NCBI GenBank assembly: GCA_937872125.1
Contig: CALMNY010000089.1
Coordinates: 1-8,074, forward strand
DNA: 8,074 nt
Direction: 5' to 3'
Origin: an uncultured Candidatus Competibacteraceae bacterium
Lineage (GTDB): Bacteria > Pseudomonadota > Gammaproteobacteria > Competibacterales > Competibacteraceae
Both the position numbers and the translations under genes were made by a program. Below the pieces are notes generated by a model. That model was given only the letters and a program-made list of their open reading frames with translations, searched no databases and was not told the origin of the DNA. Below, piece by piece: positions 1 to 6,396 of the stretch; the first letter of the stretch is position 1, and each line of letters begins with the position of its first letter.

Positions 1-11
1 CCGGGGAGCCA
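1..11 (+). tRNA. 3' end of a tRNA, probably tRNA-Asn (cut by window edge)
   Basis: The first 11 bases read CCGGGGA-G-CCA, which fits the seven bases of the 3' acceptor strand, a G discriminator and an encoded CCA tail. The implied 5' acceptor strand would be TCCCCGG with a U1-A72 pair. In bacteria U1-A72 with G73 is typical of tRNA-Asn and tRNA-Gln, and gammaproteobacterial tRNA-Asn genes commonly begin TCCCCG and end CGGGGAGCCA, so Asn is favoured. An intrinsic terminator begins nine bases downstream, as expected for a tRNA unit. The body of the tRNA lies outside the window, so the anticodon is not visible and the call rests on 11 bases plus context. Confidence 0.5.
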
Positions 12-19
12 AATGAAAC

Positions 20-54
20 AAGGGGTTAGGCGAAAGCCTAGCCCCTTTCTCTTT
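20..54 (+). terminator. Rho-independent terminator of the upstream tRNA unit
   Basis: Bases 20-31 (AAGGGGTTAGGC) pair with 36-47 (GCCTAGCCCCTT) in an uninterrupted 12-bp stem with a single G-T wobble (26/41), closed by a stable GAAA tetraloop (32-35). The stem is followed by a T-rich tail, TTTCTCTTT (46-54). Stem, tetraloop and tail all fit an intrinsic terminator on the plus strand. The minus-strand side lacks a comparable T run, so it would act mainly on the transcript coming from the tRNA side. Confidence 0.88.
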
Positions 55-200
55 GCCCGTTGTCCACGGGTTGTCCACTTCCTGAAAAGCACGGGCGATT
101 GTCCGCAACAAGCGGCGCTTTCTGTTTGCCTGATAAAAACAGCGTATCAGTGCAGATAAGCAGATAATGTACCGTGCCCCAAGAGGCTGTCGAAAAAATG
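55..200. other. Non-coding spacer with short repeats
   Basis: I see no gene between the tRNA terminator and the inverted repeat. The spacer holds several short repeats: CCCGT/ACGGG (56-60 and 66-70) as an inverted pair; TTGTCCAC twice as direct repeats (60-67, 71-78) with a related TTGTCCGC at 99-106; CTGATA/TATCAG (130-135 and 145-150) as an inverted pair; and a perfect 8-base tandem repeat, GCAGATAA twice (152-167). None forms a convincing terminator, promoter or origin. It is clearly more AT-rich around 120-175 than the coding DNA. Confidence 0.6.
152..167. repeat. Perfect 8-bp tandem repeat, GCAGATAA x2
   Basis: GCAGATAA occurs at 152-159 and again at 160-167 with no spacing. It directly follows the CTGATA/TATCAG inverted pair (130-150). 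Two copies of a short unit next to a small palindrome could be a protein-binding site or a recombination core-site remnant, but nothing else in the window supports either reading. Confidence 0.6.
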
Positions 201-343
201 CCTCCTGTAAATTTTCCTGTGATGGCGAGGGGTAGCAGCGTGGAGCCAGGGCGTCGACTCCATCCAACCCATTGATCTTGTTAAGTGATGTTAGTTTGGC
301 TTACCCGCGCCGCCATTTCGATCACAGGAAAATTTACAGGAGG
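193..343 (-). terminator. Possible terminator for the amrBA-recBD transcript
   Basis: On the minus strand the transcript leaves recD (stop at 349-351), enters one arm of the 23-bp inverted repeat within six bases, and after the second arm reads CATTTTTTCG, with the T run at 198-193. A strong stem whose base is GC-containing (CCTCCTGT/ACAGGAGG) followed two bases later by six T is the architecture of an intrinsic terminator. The weakness is the loop of 97 bases, far longer than usual, although further pairing within it shortens it. It would face the tRNA terminator in the opposite direction, giving two convergent units each with its own stop. Confidence 0.45.
201..343. repeat. Long inverted repeat (23-bp perfect arms, extended imperfectly)
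   Basis: Bases 201-223 (beginning CCTCCTGTAAATTTTCC) are the exact reverse complement of 321-343, 23 of 23 positions. Past the perfect arms the match resumes: ATGGCG at 222-227 pairs with CGCCAT at 311-316 if six bases (317-322 side) are looped out of the right arm, and GGGTA near 230-234 mirrors TACCC at 302-306. The whole element spans about 143 bp with a core of roughly 60-70 bp that has no coding potential. A symmetrical element of this size with long arms fits a small non-autonomous mobile element (MITE-like) or a family of intergenic palindromes, but no target-site duplication is evident and one copy alone cannot prove dispersal. Confidence 0.85.
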
Positions 344-348
344 AAATT

Positions 349-2211
349 TTAAATCCCTCCGATCCTCGGCTCCACCCACAACCGGTCCCGTAACCCCGAC
401 GACCTCCGTAACCGCCGTTCAACCGCGCCGGCGAACACCTCCGGGAGTCCGTGAAACGCCGCGTGTTGCTTGGCGCGGGTCAGCGCCGTGTACACCAGCT
501 CGCGGCTCAGCACCGGCGATGGCTCATTCGGCGTCACCACCCGCACCTGGTCGAATTCCGAACCCTGGCTTTTATGCACCGTCATCGCGTAGACGGTTTC
601 GTGTTCGGGCAAGCGCGCCGGGGCGAAACTCCGCAACGCGCCATCGCTGCCCAGGAAAAACACCCGCATCCGCTCCGGCTCGTCCGGGTCCGGCAGGGTG
701 ATGCCAATGTCGCCGTTGAACAGTCGCAGGTTGTAGTCGTTGCGGACGATCATCACCGGCCGGCCCAGATACCAGTCCTGACGAGTCTGAATCAAACCCC
801 GGTCGCGCAACGCCGCCTCGCATAAGTGGTTCAACGCCTCGACCCCGAATGGCCCTTTTCGCAAGGCAGTCAACACCCGAAACTGGTTGAAGCGTTCGAA
901 CACCGCCGCTGGTCCCGCTCCCTCCCGCGCCGCCTGGAGATAGGGCGCGAACCTGGTGGCAACCGGCTCAGCCAACTGCTCCGGCAATTCGGCAGGATCG
1001 GTCAACGTTTGCCAGGCGATGTCTTCGCGCGGTTCACCGGTCAATAACGCCACGGCTTCCGCCGCCTTGCCGCCATTCACCGCTCGCGCCAGCGCGCCGA
1101 TGCCACTGGCGGCGCCAAACCGGTAGCTGTGCCGCAACAGGACGATGGCGTCGGCCAACGGCGAACCGCCGGTCCGGCTGCGCGGCAACACTTCACCGGT
1201 CAGCGCCGCCAGCCGCGCCCGGAATTCCGGCGAAAACCGGCCACCGCCAAAGCAGATATCCCCCAGCGCCGCCCCTGCTTCGACCGAGGCCAACTGATCC
1301 TTGTCGCCCAGCAGGATCAGCCGGGCGGCGGGCGGTAGCGCATCCACGGTCTTAGCCATCAGCGCCAGCCCGACCATGGACACTTCGTCCACCACCAATA
1401 CGTCCACCGGCAGCGGATTGTCGCGGTCGTGGCGGAAATACACCGAATCCGGCCGGGCGCCGAGCAGACGGTGCAAGGTGGAGGCCTCTTCGGGGATTTG
1501 CGCCAACTGATCCGGCTCCAGTCCCAATGTGGGCTTGGCGGCGCGAATCGCTTCCTGCAAGCGCGCCGCCGCCTTGCCGGTGGGCGCGGCCAAAGCGATA
1601 CGTAACGGTCGCCCGCCGCTCTGGCCGGTCAACAGCGCCAGGATTTTCAGCACGGTGCTGGTCTTGCCGGTGCCCGGCCCACCGGAGATCACGCAAACCC
1701 GCTTGAGCGCCGCCACCACCGCCGCCACTTTTTGCCAGTCCGGCCCGATCAGTTGGGGATGACGCGGAAACAGCCGGTCGAGATCAGCGCGTAACCGCGT
1801 TTCATCCACGGTTGCCGGGGCTTCGCCAGCCCGCCGCAGTAAATCCTCGGCCAGGCGGTGTTCGTATTCCCAGTAGCGGTAGAGATAGAGCCGACCGCGC
1901 CGGTCGAGAATCAAAGGCTGGCGGGCGCCCGGTCGTCCGATTATGGAACTGGCGCGCAGGATGCCCAGCCATTCGCTGGTCGGCGGCGGCGCGAAGACGG
2001 GCGTTTCCCCGGCAATGGCGATCCAGCGTCGCGCCCATTGCCGCAGGTTGATGCAGATGTCGCCCTGGCCGGTGGCGTGACTGGCCAACGCCGCCGCCAG
2101 CGCCAGTTCCGGCGATCCGCCACCGGCCAATCGGTTCATGAACCGGGCGAAATGCAGATCGAGGTCGGTTAGCAGTCCGCTCTCGTGCAGGATCGGCAGA
2201 GGATCGTTCAT
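349..2211 (-). CDS. recD: RecBCD enzyme subunit RecD (exodeoxyribonuclease V alpha, 5'-3' helicase)
   Basis: Superfamily 1B DNA helicase, the fast 5'-to-3' motor of RecBCD, which unwinds DNA from double-strand breaks. The 620 residues match the usual family length (about 600). Residues 1-115 form the N-terminal RecD domain that contacts the rest of the complex. Helicase motifs follow in order: Walker A SGGPGTGKTST (176-186, Lys183), Ia APTGKAAARL (209-218), II VVDEVSMV (273-280), III LGDKDQLASVEAG (301-313), IV LRHSYRF (359-365), V TVHKSQGSEFD (544-554) and VI VYTALTRAKQ (573-582). All look functional. Its ATG overlaps the recB stop in ATGA, and no Shine-Dalgarno is visible in front (upstream reads GGCGCTACGGT), so translation is probably coupled to recB. 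The stop TAA lies six bases before the long inverted repeat. Confidence 0.96.
   Translation of the reverse strand: MNDPLPILHESGLLTDLDLHFARFMNRLAGGGSPELALAAALASHATGQGDICINLRQWARRWIAIAGETPVFAPPPTSEWLGILRASSIIGRPGARQPLILDRRGRLYLYRYWEYEHRLAEDLLRRAGEAPATVDETRLRADLDRLFPRHPQLIGPDWQKVAAVVAALKRVCVISGGPGTGKTSTVLKILALLTGQSGGRPLRIALAAPTGKAAARLQEAIRAAKPTLGLEPDQLAQIPEEASTLHRLLGARPDSVYFRHDRDNPLPVDVLVVDEVSMVGLALMAKTVDALPPAARLILLGDKDQLASVEAGAALGDICFGGGRFSPEFRARLAALTGEVLPRSRTGGSPLADAIVLLRHSYRFGAASGIGALARAVNGGKAAEAVALLTGEPREDIAWQTLTDPAELPEQLAEPVATRFAPYLQAAREGAGPAAVFERFNQFRVLTALRKGPFGVEALNHLCEAALRDRGLIQTRQDWYLGRPVMIVRNDYNLRLFNGDIGITLPDPDEPERMRVFFLGSDGALRSFAPARLPEHETVYAMTVHKSQGSEFDQVRVVTPNEPSPVLSRELVYTALTRAKQHAAFHGLPEVFAGAVERRLRRSSGLRDRLWVEPRIGGI
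2208..2211 (-). promoter_or_regulatory. recB stop / recD start overlap (ATGA), translational coupling
   Basis: On the minus strand ATGA contains both the recD ATG (2211-2209) and the recB TGA (2210-2208). No purine-rich ribosome site precedes the ATG, so re-initiation by ribosomes finishing recB is the likely way recD is translated. This would help keep the two subunits in proportion. Confidence 0.75.
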
Positions 2212-5200
2212 ACCGTAGCGCCGCTCGCCATCAAGTCATCCAGCGCCACCACCAGCGCCGGAGCAGGCCGGTCGTGGAACACGCCACAAGCCGGCCCTTG
2301 CGCTGGGTCCATGCCGCGCAGAAACAGGTAGTAAACCCCGCCGAAATGCCGCTCGTAGTCGTAATCCGGCAGGTGCAGCCGCAGATAGCGGTGCAGCGCC
2401 ACGGTGTAGATCAGGTATTGCAGCAGGTAGGATTCGCGGGCCATGGCTTCGTCCAGGCGGTCCCGCCGATAGGCGGCCGGTTCCGCGCCCAGCCAGTTGG
2501 ACTTGTAATCCACCAGATAGAACCGTCCGTCCGTCTCGAAGACCAGATCCATGAAGCCCTTCATGTAGCCGCGCAACGGGCTGAATTCCAGATTTTCGAT
2601 CCGCTCCCGGAACGGGCCAGTGGCGTAGCCATGGCGTTCCAGCAACCGCCGTAACGTTTCAGCGCGTAACGACGCTACTGGATAGGTGAATTCCAGTTCA
2701 TTGAGCCGCCGCTCCGGGGCGACGGTCGCCAGCATCAAGCCGCTCCCGTCCAGCGGCGTCGCCAACACCCGTTCCACCCAGTCCGCTACCGGCGATGTCC
2801 ATTCCACCGCGTCCAGGCCGTGCCCGGTCAGCGTCCGACTGACCAAAGTCTCCAGCCGCTCTCGATCCCGCTGGGTAAAGTCCAGCCGCTCGAACAGGGC
2901 GTGCAGGCAGGTTCCCGCCCGCGCCCCGCGTGGAAAGGCGAACGCATCACGGGTGGCGACCGGTTCGATTTCAACCACGGGAACGGCGACCGTCAGGTCG
3001 TAATCGGGCGCTTCGACCGTGTGGCCGGCGGTCAGTGCGGTGAAGCTGCCCACCCGCCAGGATTCCGGCACGGGTCCGGGGAAAACGCGCGCCTGCAATT
3101 CGGGTTCTGGCACAGCGGGCGGTTGATAAATCTGGCCTGGCTCGCGCGGCAGGGGGGCGATGGCGACCGTGTCTTTCACCGCGGCGAATGCGGCGTTCAG
3201 TTCGGCGCGAATCGCGGCCACCTCCATCTTCTTGAAACGTTCCTGGGTCGCTTCCAGCCAATCCTTGCCGGGTTCCTTGACCGTTGGCTGATGCAGCAGC
3301 CAGGCGGCGGGTGCGCTGTCGGCTTCCCTGATCTTGCCCCAGACCAGCGTACAGCGTTGCTTGGCGCGGGTCAGAGCGACGTAGAACAGCCGCAGGTTCT
3401 CGGCCATTTCTTCGTTGCGGGCATAACGCCGGACAGGATCATCCTCCTTCGCGCCGACGGCGAGCACGGTTCGAGCCGGATGGGCGGGATCGTGATAGTG
3501 AACGAGATCGTCTTCGCCGGTGCGCAGCTTGCCATCCCACAGAAACGGGCAGAACACCACCGGATATTCCAGTCCCTTGCTCTTGTGGACAGTGACGATC
3601 CGCACCAGATTCTCGTCGCTTTCCAGCCGCAACTGCTGTTCTTCATCCTTGCTGGTCGGCGCCCGGCGGTGGTCGCCGAACCATTTGAGCAAGCCGGCCA
3701 TGCCGGGATGGGCGCGGCTGGCGACGTGCAGCAGTTCGGCCAGGTGCAGCAGGTTGGTCAGCCGCCGTTCGCCGTCCTGGAACGCCAGCAGGCGCGGCGC
3801 CACCGCCTGTTCGTTCAGCCAGGCGCGGAAAAAGTGAATGAAACCCTCGTCCCGCCACTGTTGACGATAGCTCTGGAAAATTTCCAGCCACCGCGCCCAC
3901 GCCTGCTCGTCATCACGCAACTGGTACAACGTCTCGCCGCTCAGCCCGAACAGATCACCGGCCAGCGCCGCGCGCACCTGGCCCTCGTCGCCCGGCTCCA
4001 GCACCGCCGCCAGCACGCTTTCCAGTTGGCCCGCTTCCGCCGAGGCGAATACGTTGTCGTCTACATGCTGAACGCTGGGCACGTGCAGGCGCAGCAACTG
4101 CTCGCGGATCAGCCGGCCCTGCCGATGGCTGCGCACCAGCACCGCGATGTCGCCGCCGGCCAGCGGTCGGTCGCCGATGCCGGCCTGACCGCGCGCCCCC
4201 AGATTCAGCAGGCGGGCGATTTCAGCAGCGGTCGCCCGCGCCGCCCGTTCGCTGGCGATACCCTTGCCTAGCGGTTGATCGCCGTCCGGTTCCAGCCACC
4301 ACACCTGGAGCGGTGGCTCGTTGCGCCCCTGAATCCAGAGCGGCTCATGGCGTTTTTTCTCGGCTGGAATCGCCGGCTGGAACCCGATGGCGTCGAACAG
4401 GAAGGGTTGCGTCCTGGCCGCGCCGAACACCGCGTTCAACCCCGTCAACAGGCGCGGATCGGAGCGCCAGTTCACATCGAGGGTATAGTCGCGGGTAGCG
4501 TCGTGGCGGGCGGACAAGTACGCAAAGATGTCCGCGCCGCGAAAGCTGTAGATCGCCTGCTTGGGATCGCCGACCAGAAACACCGGCTGGTTGGCGCCGG
4601 CGTAAATGCGCCGGAAAATCGCGTACTGGATCGGATCGGTGTCCTGGAATTCGTCAATCAGCGCGGCGGCGTAGCGGTGGCGCAGCGTATCCACCAGGGC
4701 CGTACCGCGCCGGGGATCGTGCAAGGCCTCGCGCAGATTGAGCAGCAAATCGTCGTAGGATTGAAGCTGTTGCCGCCGCTTGCGCGCCGCCAGTTCAGTG
4801 TTGCAGTACGCCAGCAGTTTCACCGGAACTTGATGCCGGCAGTAGTCGGCCAGAGCTTCGCGGGCCGCTTTCAGCGTTTCGCAAGCGTCGAAAAAGGCAT
4901 GGCGGGGCGCGGTTTGACCCTTTTTAAGCGAGGCTGAGTCTTGCAGCTTGGAGGCGGTGAACTTCTCGAACTGCTCGAACAGCTCAAGTTTGGGGATTTC
5001 GGCGGTCAGATCGCGGTCCATGGCTTCCAGCCAGCGGGGGATGGAATCCTTGCGATAGGCGTTGCCGTTGAGCGCCTTGCTGTTCAGCAATAAATCCTCA
5101 ATCCCGGCCCGATCCTCCAGCCAAAGGTGCTGCGCGCGTTGCCAGGCGGTCGCAAAAGCCTGTTCCAGCGCCGCGCCATCGGTCTCTCCTTCCGGTGTGG

Positions 5201-5795
5201 TGACCTGAAGATAAGGTTTGCCCAGATGCGGGCGGATGTTGGTGAGCAGTTTTTCCGGGCTGTATTTTTTATCCAGAAAGTACTGCACCACCATCGGTGA
5301 GGCTGGGTAAAACTCCCGCCGCCAGAAATCTTCGACGATTTCCTGGAGCAGATCGCTGGTATCGGCCAGCAGCTCGGTTTCGAACGACAACCCGCTGGCA
5401 AAGGCGCTGTCGCCCAGCGCCCGCTGGCAAAAACCGTGAATGGTGAAAATGGCGGCCTCGTCGAAGCCGCGCACGGCGTTGTTCAGCCGGCGGATGGCCA
5501 GCTCGCGGTCGGGCAGCACGTCCAGCATCCGGAGGCTGAATTCATCGTCCTCCTCCGCCCGGCCACGCTGGAACGCCCGCCGGATTTGCCCCAGCCGCTC
5601 GCGGATGCGGTCGCGCAATTCCTTGGTCGCGGCGTTGGTGTAAGTGACGACCAGAATCCGGTTAACCGGAATCGCCGCTTCCATCACCAGGCGCAAATAC
5701 AGCGCGGTGAGGGCGTAGGTTTTACCGGTGCCGGCGCTGGCTTCGATCAGGTTGAGGCCGGTCAGCGGCGCATACAGCGGGTCGAACCGTTCCAT
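2208..5795 (-). CDS. recB: RecBCD enzyme subunit RecB (exodeoxyribonuclease V beta, 3'-5' helicase and nuclease)
   Basis: Superfamily 1A helicase fused to the single nuclease site of RecBCD; it also loads RecA after Chi recognition in well-studied members. From this start the protein has 1195 residues (E. coli about 1180). Walker A ASAGTGKT (19-26, Lys25), Ia VTYTNAATKELRDRI (50-64), II LIDEFQDTDPIQ (379-390), III VGDPKQAIYSFRGAD (408-422), IV VNWRSDPRLL (441-450), V VTVHKSKGLEYP (734-745), VI LFYVALTRAKQR (803-814). The C-terminal nuclease keeps GTCLHALFE (His965), FMDLVF (Asp1083) and VDYKSN (Asp1096, Lys1098), with spacing identical to the E. coli catalytic trio Asp1067/Asp1080/Lys1082. 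The ATG at 5795 was chosen because Walker A then begins near residue 19 as in the family; an in-frame ATG at 5933 would add 46 basic, low-complexity residues buried in amrA. The ATG overlaps the amrA stop by one base. Confidence 0.96.
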   Translation of the reverse strand: MERFDPLYAPLTGLNLIEASAGTGKTYALTALYLRLVMEAAIPVNRILVVTYTNAATKELRDRIRERLGQIRRAFQRGRAEEDDEFSLRMLDVLPDRELAIRRLNNAVRGFDEAAIFTIHGFCQRALGDSAFASGLSFETELLADTSDLLQEIVEDFWRREFYPASPMVVQYFLDKKYSPEKLLTNIRPHLGKPYLQVTTPEGETDGAALEQAFATAWQRAQHLWLEDRAGIEDLLLNSKALNGNAYRKDSIPRWLEAMDRDLTAEIPKLELFEQFEKFTASKLQDSASLKKGQTAPRHAFFDACETLKAAREALADYCRHQVPVKLLAYCNTELAARKRRQQLQSYDDLLLNLREALHDPRRGTALVDTLRHRYAAALIDEFQDTDPIQYAIFRRIYAGANQPVFLVGDPKQAIYSFRGADIFAYLSARHDATRDYTLDVNWRSDPRLLTGLNAVFGAARTQPFLFDAIGFQPAIPAEKKRHEPLWIQGRNEPPLQVWWLEPDGDQPLGKGIASERAARATAAEIARLLNLGARGQAGIGDRPLAGGDIAVLVRSHRQGRLIREQLLRLHVPSVQHVDDNVFASAEAGQLESVLAAVLEPGDEGQVRAALAGDLFGLSGETLYQLRDDEQAWARWLEIFQSYRQQWRDEGFIHFFRAWLNEQAVAPRLLAFQDGERRLTNLLHLAELLHVASRAHPGMAGLLKWFGDHRRAPTSKDEEQQLRLESDENLVRIVTVHKSKGLEYPVVFCPFLWDGKLRTGEDDLVHYHDPAHPARTVLAVGAKEDDPVRRYARNEEMAENLRLFYVALTRAKQRCTLVWGKIREADSAPAAWLLHQPTVKEPGKDWLEATQERFKKMEVAAIRAELNAAFAAVKDTVAIAPLPREPGQIYQPPAVPEPELQARVFPGPVPESWRVGSFTALTAGHTVEAPDYDLTVAVPVVEIEPVATRDAFAFPRGARAGTCLHALFERLDFTQRDRERLETLVSRTLTGHGLDAVEWTSPVADWVERVLATPLDGSGLMLATVAPERRLNELEFTYPVASLRAETLRRLLERHGYATGPFRERIENLEFSPLRGYMKGFMDLVFETDGRFYLVDYKSNWLGAEPAAYRRDRLDEAMARESYLLQYLIYTVALHRYLRLHLPDYDYERHFGGVYYLFLRGMDPAQGPACGVFHDRPAPALVVALDDLMASGATV

Positions 5796-5797
5796 CA
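5793..5797 (-). promoter_or_regulatory. amrA stop / recB start overlap (TGATG), translational coupling
   Basis: The minus strand reads TGATG: the amrA TGA (5797-5795) shares its last base with the recB ATG (5795-5793). The only ribosome-site-like bases ahead are GGGG at 5801-5798, two bases from the ATG and so poorly spaced. This suggests that recB is translated by re-initiation after amrA, placing a DNA repair subunit under the control of an AMMECR1-family gene. Confidence 0.7.
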
Positions 5798-6379
5798 CCC
5801 CACGTCGCCGGCGCCGAAATACTCGGTCGTGTAGCGTTCCACCCGCAGCTCTGGCGACCAGAAGTCCAGCGGCAGCCCGGCCTTGTGCTTGAGTTGCGCG
5901 AGAAAGACGTAGGGGTCGGGCAAACTTTCCCACACCGCCGGCAGGAAGGTGGCGCGGTAGTGGCGGAACTCAAGGATCAGCCCGTCCACGCCCGGCCGGA
6001 CCTGTTTCAGCAAGTCTTCCTCGGAACTGAACTGCATCGGCTCTGGCGGCGACAGCACCGAGATGAAAATTTCCAGCTTCGGGAGCTCGTCCGGCCGCAG
6101 TTCGGCAAAGCGCGGATCCTCGAACGCCGCCGCGTAGGCATGCGCGGCGACATCCTGCACCAGCGGTTGGTAGGCGGTGAGCGCGCCGATGCAGCCGCGC
6201 AACTGGCTGCCGATTTCCAGCGTCACGAAGGTGGCCCGCAACGGGCGCAGAGTCTCCGGATAGTCACCCGGATTCACCGCCAGCGCCTGCCGGTGCCGCA
6301 AACCATGTTGAATCGAAGCGCGGGCCACGTCCAGCAGCGTGGCCCGATCAGCCGGCGACAACGTATGATCAGTAGACAT
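5795..6379 (-). CDS. amrA: AMMECR1-family protein, AmmeMemoRadiSam system protein A
   Basis: Cytosolic AMMECR1-domain protein of 194 residues, the usual size for stand-alone bacterial and archaeal members. The family signature LRGCIG lies at 60-65, followed by the conserved AAFEDPRF (84-91), LEIFISVLSPPEP (102-114), the RATFLPAVWE strand-turn (142-151) and FLAQLKHKAGLP (159-170). No signal peptide or membrane segment is seen. The family occurs from bacteria to humans; its biochemical activity is not settled, and in prokaryotes it typically sits beside a MEMO-like protein and a radical SAM enzyme, as here. The ATG at 6379 has GGAG five bases ahead (CTGGAGCTTTC). It lies 17 bases after amrB and its stop overlaps the recB start, so it is an internal gene of one transcript. 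The family assignment is firm; the function is not known. Confidence 0.93.
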   Translation of the reverse strand: MSTDHTLSPADRATLLDVARASIQHGLRHRQALAVNPGDYPETLRPLRATFVTLEIGSQLRGCIGALTAYQPLVQDVAAHAYAAAFEDPRFAELRPDELPKLEIFISVLSPPEPMQFSSEEDLLKQVRPGVDGLILEFRHYRATFLPAVWESLPDPYVFLAQLKHKAGLPLDFWSPELRVERYTTEYFGAGDVG

Positions 6380-6396
6380 GAAAGCTCCAGTCCCGG

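Noticed and set aside
60..106. TTGTCCAC repeats as DnaA boxes or an origin
   Set aside because: The copies differ from the TTATCCACA consensus, only two are close, and there is no AT-rich unwinding region or replication gene nearby.
103..124. CCGC-AACAA-GCGG hairpin followed by CGCTTTCTGTTT as a second terminator
   Set aside because: The stem has only four base pairs and the T run is broken; a far stronger terminator lies at 20-54.
1..348. Hidden CRISPR array or toxin-antitoxin pair in the gene-free left end
   Set aside because: There are no regularly spaced repeats and no small frame with a ribosome site.
285..701. 138-codon plus-strand open frame starting inside the inverted repeat
   Set aside because: Most of it is antisense to the recD C-terminus and the peptide is Pro/Arg/Ser-rich without family features.
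2820..4271. 483-codon open frame on the plus strand
   Set aside because: It lies wholly antisense to recB helicase domains, has no recognisable family and a low-complexity Gln/Arg/Gly-rich composition, as expected from the mirror of a GC-rich gene.
5796..5933. In-frame extension of recB to an ATG at 5933
   Set aside because: The extra 46 residues are Arg/Ala-rich, overlap the well-conserved C-terminus of amrA, and would displace Walker A from its usual place near the N-terminus.
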